DNA of 64,000 nucleotides from Phytopseudomonas flavescens (GTDB lineage Bacteria > Pseudomonadota > Gammaproteobacteria > Pseudomonadales > Pseudomonadaceae), in the NCBI RefSeq assembly GCF_900100535.1, contig NZ_FNDG01000020.1:57909-121908 (forward strand). Reading direction: 5' to 3'. A program made the translations under genes and the position numbers. Below, piece by piece: positions 60,075 to 64,000 of the stretch; the stretch's first letter is position 1; each line of letters starts with the position of its first letter. The notes under the pieces were generated by a model. That model was not told where the DNA came from. It worked only from the letters and a program-made list of their open reading frames with translations, and searched no databases.

Positions 60075-60238
60075 CTTGCTTGCCCTCTTTGTTGTGTTTT
60101 TTCGCAAGCGAGCGTTGTGCCCGCTTAACCGGAGCAGTGGATCCAGGGGATCTGAATGGCGGCCAATACCGGTGTTGTCTTTATGATTTTTCCCTCGCGG
60201 GCACACGATAAACTGGTTGGCCTCAGGGATATCATATT

Positions 60239-60250
60239 ATGGTATTCCAA
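60239..60250. promoter_or_regulatory. operator-like site 2 (ATGGTATTCCAA)
   Basis: This differs from the perfect palindrome ATGGTATACCAT at two positions and lies in the 240-bp region upstream of the importer operon. It supports one regulon, more weakly than the other two sites. Confidence 0.4.
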
Positions 60251-60316
60251 GCTTTCCGCAAGCGCTTTGCCATACTTCTTGTCTCGCTTGCGCGACCGGT
60301 CATCCGTGGCCTCTGC

Positions 60317-61423
60317 TCACTCGAAGGGCACGGTCTCGACGACCTCCAGTTCATAGCCGGCAAGACCCGCGTACTTGAGCGGCGGGCCCAGGTGGCGCAG
60401 CTTGCCGACGCCGAGGTCCTGCAGAATCTGTGCCCCGGTGCCGACCTCCGAATAGACCCGTGTCTGCCCGCGATCGAACGGGCGCTGCGGCTGGGTCAGT
60501 TGCGGTACCCGTTCGAGCAGCGCCTGGGACGATTCGTGGTTGGCCAGCACCACGACGACGCCCTTGCCGTCGGCGGCGATGCGTTCCAGGGCAGCCCACA
60601 GCGTCCAGCTGCGCGGGCCGGTGTATTCGGCGCCTACCAGATCGCGCAGCGGATCGATGGCATGCACGCGCGCCAGGGTCGGCTCGTCATGACGGATATC
60701 ACCCATCACCATGGCCATGTGCACGCCCCCGGCTATGCGGTCTTCATAGGTGATCAGGCGGAACTCGCCGTGTACGGTGGGCAGCTCGCGCTCGCCGATG
60801 CGGGTAATGGTGTGCTCGGTGCTCAGGCGGTACTGGATGAGGTCGGCGATGGTGCCGATCCTGATACCGTGGGACTGGGCGAAGGCCTCCAGCTGCGGGC
60901 GGCGCGCCATGCTGCCGTCCTCGTTCATGACTTCGACGATCACCGCCGCCGGGGTCAGGCCGGCCAGCCTGGCCAGGTCGCAGCCGGCCTCGGTGTGCCC
61001 GGCGCGGGTCAGTACGCCGCCTTCCTTGGCTCTCAGCGGAAAGATGTGGCCGGGCTGCACCAGGTCGGCGGCTTTCGCGCCAGGCGCAACGGCAGTCAGC
61101 ACCGTGTGCGCACGGTCGGCGGCGGAAATGCCCGTGCTGATGCCGCTGGCGGCTTCGATGGAAACGGTGAAGGCGGTTGAAAACACGCTACCGTTACTCG
61201 GTACCATCTGCTCCAGCCCCAGGCGCTGGCAGTGCTCGTCGGTCAGGGTCAGGCAGATCAGCCCACGGGCTTCACGGGCCATGAAGTTGATCGCCTGAGG
61301 CGTGCAGAACTGCGCGGCGAGCAGCAGGTCGCCTTCGTTCTCGCGGTCTTCGTCATCGACCAGCAGCACCATCTTGCCCTGGCGGAAGTCATCGATGAGT
61401 TCACGAATGGGATGGAAGGGCAT
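60317..61423 (-). CDS. ribB: 3,4-dihydroxy-2-butanone 4-phosphate synthase with degenerate GTP cyclohydrolase II domain
   Basis: This 368-residue protein has an N-terminal RibB domain with VDDEDRENEGDLLLAA, AADRAHTVLTA and LTRAGHTEAGCDL (catalytic acid and His residues). The C-terminal half follows the RibA fold (RLITYEDRIAGGVHMAMVMGD) but has no cysteines where GTP cyclohydrolase II binds zinc. It should therefore make the four-carbon riboflavin precursor but not the pyrimidine half. It is a likely second copy serving flavin supply for the LLM monooxygenase. An operator palindrome lies 30 bp upstream of its ATG. Confidence 0.88.
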   Translation of the reverse strand: MPFHPIRELIDDFRQGKMVLLVDDEDRENEGDLLLAAQFCTPQAINFMAREARGLICLTLTDEHCQRLGLEQMVPSNGSVFSTAFTVSIEAASGISTGISAADRAHTVLTAVAPGAKAADLVQPGHIFPLRAKEGGVLTRAGHTEAGCDLARLAGLTPAAVIVEVMNEDGSMARRPQLEAFAQSHGIRIGTIADLIQYRLSTEHTITRIGERELPTVHGEFRLITYEDRIAGGVHMAMVMGDIRHDEPTLARVHAIDPLRDLVGAEYTGPRSWTLWAALERIAADGKGVVVVLANHESSQALLERVPQLTQPQRPFDRGQTRVYSEVGTGAQILQDLGVGKLRHLGPPLKYAGLAGYELEVVETVPFE

Positions 61424-61452
61424 GGCGGATCTCGTCGGCTGAGTTATTGTAA

Positions 61453-61470
61453 ATTATGGTATACCGTAAT
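61453..61470. promoter_or_regulatory. operator palindrome ATTATGGTATACCGTAAT, site 3
   Basis: An 18-bp near-perfect palindrome (one mismatched pair) lies between divergent ribB (30 bp away) and the DUF1330 gene (26 bp away). It can control both directions. The core matches site 1. Confidence 0.6.
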
Positions 61471-61496
61471 ACGAAATTAATTTAAAGGAACCAACC

Positions 61497-61790
61497 ATGA
61501 AGGGTTACTGGATTGCGCACGTCGATGTCACCGACCCTGAGCGTTACGTCGAATACACCAAACGCGCCCCGGCGGTCTTCGCCGCCTTCGGTGGCACGTT
61601 CCTGGCGCGTGGCGGGCGCTCCGAGGCACAGGAAGGCCGTGACACGCCGCAGCGCAGCGTGGTGATCGAGTTTGCGTCGTACGAGCAGGCGCTGGCCTGC
61701 TACCGCTCGGAGGCCTACCAGCAAGCCAGCAGCTACCGGGCTGGCGCGGCGCGCTCGGAGGTGATCATCGTCGAGGGCATGGCGCCCTGA
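61497..61790 (+). CDS. DUF1330 domain protein
   Basis: This 97-residue protein starts MKGYWIAHVDVTDPERYVEY and ends with EAYQQASSYRAGAARSEVIIVEG, the classic DUF1330 dimeric alpha-beta barrel related to monooxygenase-like ABM folds. Function in the family is not established; such proteins often sit in ring-cleavage or flavin-monooxygenase clusters. AAGGA lies eight bases before ATG 61497. It shares operator site 3 with ribB and so belongs to the same regulon. Confidence 0.87.
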   Translation: MKGYWIAHVDVTDPERYVEYTKRAPAVFAAFGGTFLARGGRSEAQEGRDTPQRSVVIEFASYEQALACYRSEAYQQASSYRAGAARSEVIIVEGMAP

Positions 61791-61841
61791 ATGCTTGCTG
61801 GGGGCGGCGGTGGGGCGCAAGCGGCCTTCGGCGTCCACCTT

Positions 61842-61891
61842 TGTGGGAGCGCGCCATGCGCGCGAAATCACGGGCATGGCTCGTTCCCACA
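61842..61891. repeat. REP-like palindromic repeat TGTGGGAGCG...TTCCCACA
   Basis: A 50-bp element has inverted ends (TGTGGGAGCG and CGTTCCCACA) and an inner GCGCCATGCGCGCG. It resembles the REP sequences of Pseudomonas and shares its core with blocks at about 55908 and 56066. It lies between the DUF1330 and NUDIX genes. Confidence 0.65.
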
Positions 61892-61926
61892 GCGATGGGG
61901 TGAACGTCCGCTTTTACAGCCTGGCT

Positions 61927-62490
61927 TTAGCGGATGAAGTGCACCTTGCCGGTGTCGTCACTGCCCGTGTAGATCCCGTAGATGCCCGCTTCGCGCTCGG
62001 CGATGTAGCGTTCGAGGATCTGGCGGATGGCCGGGTAGTAGATCTGCTCCCAGGGGATGTCCTCGGCGGCGAAGAAGCGGCGGGCCAGGGTTTCGCTGCC
62101 GAAGTAGCCGGTGTCGTACAGCAGCCGGGCACGGAAGATCAGGTATACCTCGCTGATCGAGGGCACGCTGAAGATCGAGTAGGGGCAGAGGATCTCGGCC
62201 ACCACCCCGGCTTCCTCGCGCACTTCACGCAGCGCCGCCTGCTCGGTGGTTTCGCCGTTTTCCATGAAGCCCGCGGGCAGTGTCCAGGTACCGACGCGCG
62301 GGGCGATGGCGCGTTGGCACAGCAGGTAGCGGCCGTCCTGCTCGATGATGCAGCCGGTGATGACCTTGGGGTTTTCGTAGTGGATATGCCCGCAACCGCC
62401 GCACACCAGGCGTGCGTGGTCGTCACCGGGCGGGCGGCGCCGTTCCAGCGTCGCGCCGCCGCATTGCTGACAGAAGCGCGGGCTGGGCAT
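61927..62490 (-). CDS. NUDIX hydrolase with N-terminal zinc ribbon
   Basis: This 187-residue protein has a zinc ribbon FCQQCGG...LVCGGCG (about residues 6-36) and a NUDIX box GFMENGETTEQAALREVREEAGV (about residues 75-97). This pairing resembles NudC-like or ADP-ribose/NADH pyrophosphatases. It hydrolyses a nucleoside diphosphate linked compound. It follows the GntR gene on the same strand with five bases between, suggesting co-transcription. A role in flavin or NAD turnover would fit the neighbours but is inferred. Confidence 0.86.
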   Translation of the reverse strand: MPSPRFCQQCGGATLERRRPPGDDHARLVCGGCGHIHYENPKVITGCIIEQDGRYLLCQRAIAPRVGTWTLPAGFMENGETTEQAALREVREEAGVVAEILCPYSIFSVPSISEVYLIFRARLLYDTGYFGSETLARRFFAAEDIPWEQIYYPAIRQILERYIAEREAGIYGIYTGSDDTGKVHFIR

Positions 62491-62495
62491 GGCGG

Positions 62496-63245
62496 TCAGC
62501 GCCCGATACGCGGGTCTGCGAGACCGATGGGGGCGACGATATCGCGGGCCTTGGCGCCTTCCTGCTTGGCTTCCAGGTACTCCAGGGCGACCTTGGCAGC
62601 GGCGCGCACATGGTCGACCGAGGCCTGGTGCGCGGCCAGCGGATCGCCGCTCTTGATCGCCTCGACGATACGCTCCATCTCCTGGTTGCTGGTGCTGCGT
62701 CGATTGCTCTGCGATACCGAGGTGGCCCGCAGGTAGCTGATGCGCGCCTGCAACTGGCGCAGCTGGGTGGCGGCGATGTCGTTGCCCGAGCCTTCCATCA
62801 GCACGTTGTAGAACTCCTGCACCGACTCCAGCACGTCCGGCAGTTCGCCTTCCTCGAGGGTCTTGCGGTTGTTCTCCAGGGCGCGCTCCAGGGCACGGAT
62901 GTCCTTGGCCCGGGCGCGCAGGGTGAACAGCTGGACGATCATGCCCTCCAGCACGCAGCGCAGCTCGTAGAGATCGCAGGCGTCTTCCAGGGTGATGATC
63001 GCCACGCGCGGGCCCTTGGCGTCGGCGAATTCCACCAGGCCTTCCGACTCCAGATGGCGCAGCGCCTCGCGCACCGAGGTGCGGCTGACCCCCAGCCGAT
63101 CGCACAGATCGCGCTCCACCAGGCGGTCGCCGGGCAGCAACTGGAAGTTCATGATGGCGCTGCGCAGCTTGTCCAGAACGATCTCCCGCAGGGTCACGGG
63201 GTTGCGGTTGACCTTGAAGCTGTCGTCGATCGGCTGGCGTTTCAT
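62496..63245 (-). CDS. FCD-type GntR regulator (FadR subfamily)
   Basis: This 249-residue protein has an N-terminal winged helix (CDRLGVSRTSVREALRHLESEGLVEF, about residues 46-71) and a C-terminal FCD domain with LEDACDLYELRCVLEGMIVQLF and DPLAAHQASVDHVRAA. FCD proteins bind short palindromes of the TGGTATACCA shape. Those occur at three promoters of the 53.5-61.8 kb block, so this protein is the likely regulator of that block. The ligand may be the substrate or its oxidation product. Confidence 0.87.
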   Translation of the reverse strand: MKRQPIDDSFKVNRNPVTLREIVLDKLRSAIMNFQLLPGDRLVERDLCDRLGVSRTSVREALRHLESEGLVEFADAKGPRVAIITLEDACDLYELRCVLEGMIVQLFTLRARAKDIRALERALENNRKTLEEGELPDVLESVQEFYNVLMEGSGNDIAATQLRQLQARISYLRATSVSQSNRRSTSNQEMERIVEAIKSGDPLAAHQASVDHVRAAAKVALEYLEAKQEGAKARDIVAPIGLADPRIGR

Positions 63246-63273
63246 GGTTAGGGCTCGAGTTATAGGTATGGGA

Positions 63274-63681
63274 TCACTCAAACGATGCCTCGGCCTGCTG
63301 GGCTTCGGCATCCGCCTCGGCGAACGCCTCGCGGGCGATGCGGAAGCTGTCGACTGCGGCAGGCACACCGCAGTAAATGCCGACCTGCAGCAGAATCTCG
63401 CGAATCTGCTCGCGGTCGAGGCCGTTGCGCAGGGCACCGCGAATGTGCAACTTCAGCTCGTGCGGGCGATTGAGCGCGGAAATCATGGCCAAGTTTATCA
63501 TGCTGCGTTCGCGCATCGATAAGCCTTCACGACCCCACACATGCCCCCAGCAGTATTCGGTGACCAGCTCCTGCAGCGGGCGGTTGAAGTCGTCGGCATT
63601 CTCCACCGAGCGCTTCACGTAATCCTCGCCCAGCACCTGAGTGCGGATCTGCAGGCCCTTCTCGTACTTGTCGTTGCTCAT
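63274..63681 (-). CDS. carboxymuconolactone decarboxylase (CMD) family protein
   Basis: This 135-residue all-helical protein has YEKGLQIRTQVLGEDYVKRS and DFNRPLQELVTEYCWGHVWGREGLSMRERSMINLAMISALNRPHELKLHIRGALRNG, then IREILLQVGIYCGVPAAVDSFRIA. These are the CMD-family blocks of the PcaC branch. GGGAGAG precedes ATG 63681. It lies upstream of the GntR gene on the same strand. It may be a decarboxylase or a tautomerase-like partner in catabolism of the oxidised substrate, though the exact reaction is unclear. Confidence 0.85.
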   Translation of the reverse strand: MSNDKYEKGLQIRTQVLGEDYVKRSVENADDFNRPLQELVTEYCWGHVWGREGLSMRERSMINLAMISALNRPHELKLHIRGALRNGLDREQIREILLQVGIYCGVPAAVDSFRIAREAFAEADAEAQQAEASFE

Positions 63682-63733
63682 GGTCGCTCTCCCGGTTTGA
63701 TTCGCAGTGAGGCCGCTGTAAGGCGGAAGCAGA

Positions 63734-63808
63734 CGTAGGGTGGATGACGCTCTTTTCATCCACCATCGCGATCTCAGAGCGGTGGACGGATGAAGCGTCG
63801 TCCACCCT
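63734..63808. repeat. intergenic inverted repeat, GTAGGGTGGA family, copy 6
   Basis: This 75-bp element is almost identical to copy 1 at 7297: it starts CGTAGGGTGGATGACGC, continues through a CATCCACCATCGCGATC block, and ends CGTCGTCCACCC. The outer bases of the right end are slightly changed. Confidence 0.85.
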
Positions 63809-64000
63809 TGTATCTCGACTACTGCCTCACGAGAGGCGATAGTTCCCGACTGATCATCGGGGGAGGAGCTGCAAGCTGTGTCCACCCTTAAGCCTCGAGC
63901 TTGCGACGTAGATTGCGCTGCGCTCCTCCACACTCATCCTGATAAGTCCGAACGGTATCCAGAGCCTCGAGCTCGCATCAGCAAGGCTGGACGGATGCAG
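63809..64000. other. window end: no recognisable gene
   Basis: The last 190 bases show no supported reading frame and no regulatory signal I can name. Short repeats (CCTCGAGCT, TCCACCC) may be the edge of another intergenic element. Confidence 0.4.

Overview
The window looks like chromosomal DNA of a GC-rich pseudomonad, probably of the P. mendocina/P. oleovorans type. Reasons are the codon use, the gene families (PuuE, the 479-residue ClsA, GlnK-AmtB, FCD-type GntR regulators), Pseudomonas-type intergenic repeats, and a heme-dependent N-demethylase set of a kind known from P. mendocina. I saw no rRNA, tRNA, CRISPR or intact insertion sequence. Most genes sit in tightly packed operons with ATGA or TGATG overlaps.

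Layout. (1) 0-10.7 kb: end of puuE (allantoinase-like), a GNAT gene, then a GntR regulator divergent from an amidase / imidase-like deacetylase / MFS / SDR operon. A second SDR, a 99-residue MCGLCG protein, a COG0523 GTPase and a signal-less solute-binding-protein homologue follow. This resembles cyclic-imide/half-amide or ureide catabolism. (2) 11.4-19.1 kb: a seven-gene operon for a four-carbon sugar acid (DHDPS-like aldolase, Fe-ADH, DtnK, PdxA2, hydroxyacid dehydrogenase, an Nramp-fold carrier without metal ligands, DeoR), with tandem TTTTGATCG sites upstream. (3) 19.5-22.4 kb: an AT-richer island with an orphan CdiA C-terminal toxin fragment, its likely immunity gene, and a second small gene broken by a one-base frameshift. 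(4) 22.4-24.1 kb: clsA and a 212-bp MITE-like element.

(5) 24.1-53.2 kb is the centrepiece: an apparently complete aerobic route from trimethylamine to ammonium. Tmm makes TMAO and Tdm splits it to dimethylamine plus formaldehyde. A four-gene heme-dependent N-demethylase (DmmA-family protein, flavin/2Fe-2S reductase, PF11927 heme protein, GcvT-like folate protein) makes methylamine. GmaS, MgsABC and MgdABCD (the N-methylglutamate pathway) release glutamate nitrogen and the last C1 unit. FolD and PurU oxidise the folate-bound C1 to formate. Two Amt channels, GlnK, a Gdx/SugE exporter, a soluble PAS chemoreceptor, an NCS1 permease and three regulators (IclR, XRE-cupin, HTH-PAS) accompany it. 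Three sigma-54-type promoters precede gmaS and both amt genes, so the block probably serves nitrogen scavenging more than methylotrophic growth.

(6) 53.5-63.7 kb: a second catabolic regulon. It holds a luciferase-like flavin monooxygenase, a polyamine-type ABC importer with two paralogous binding proteins, a RibB paralogue, DUF1330, NUDIX, an FCD-GntR regulator and a carboxymuconolactone-decarboxylase-like protein. ATGGTATACCAT palindromes at three promoters tie it together. Its substrate is unknown.

Functions were assigned by reading the proteins for known family signatures. No database search was run.
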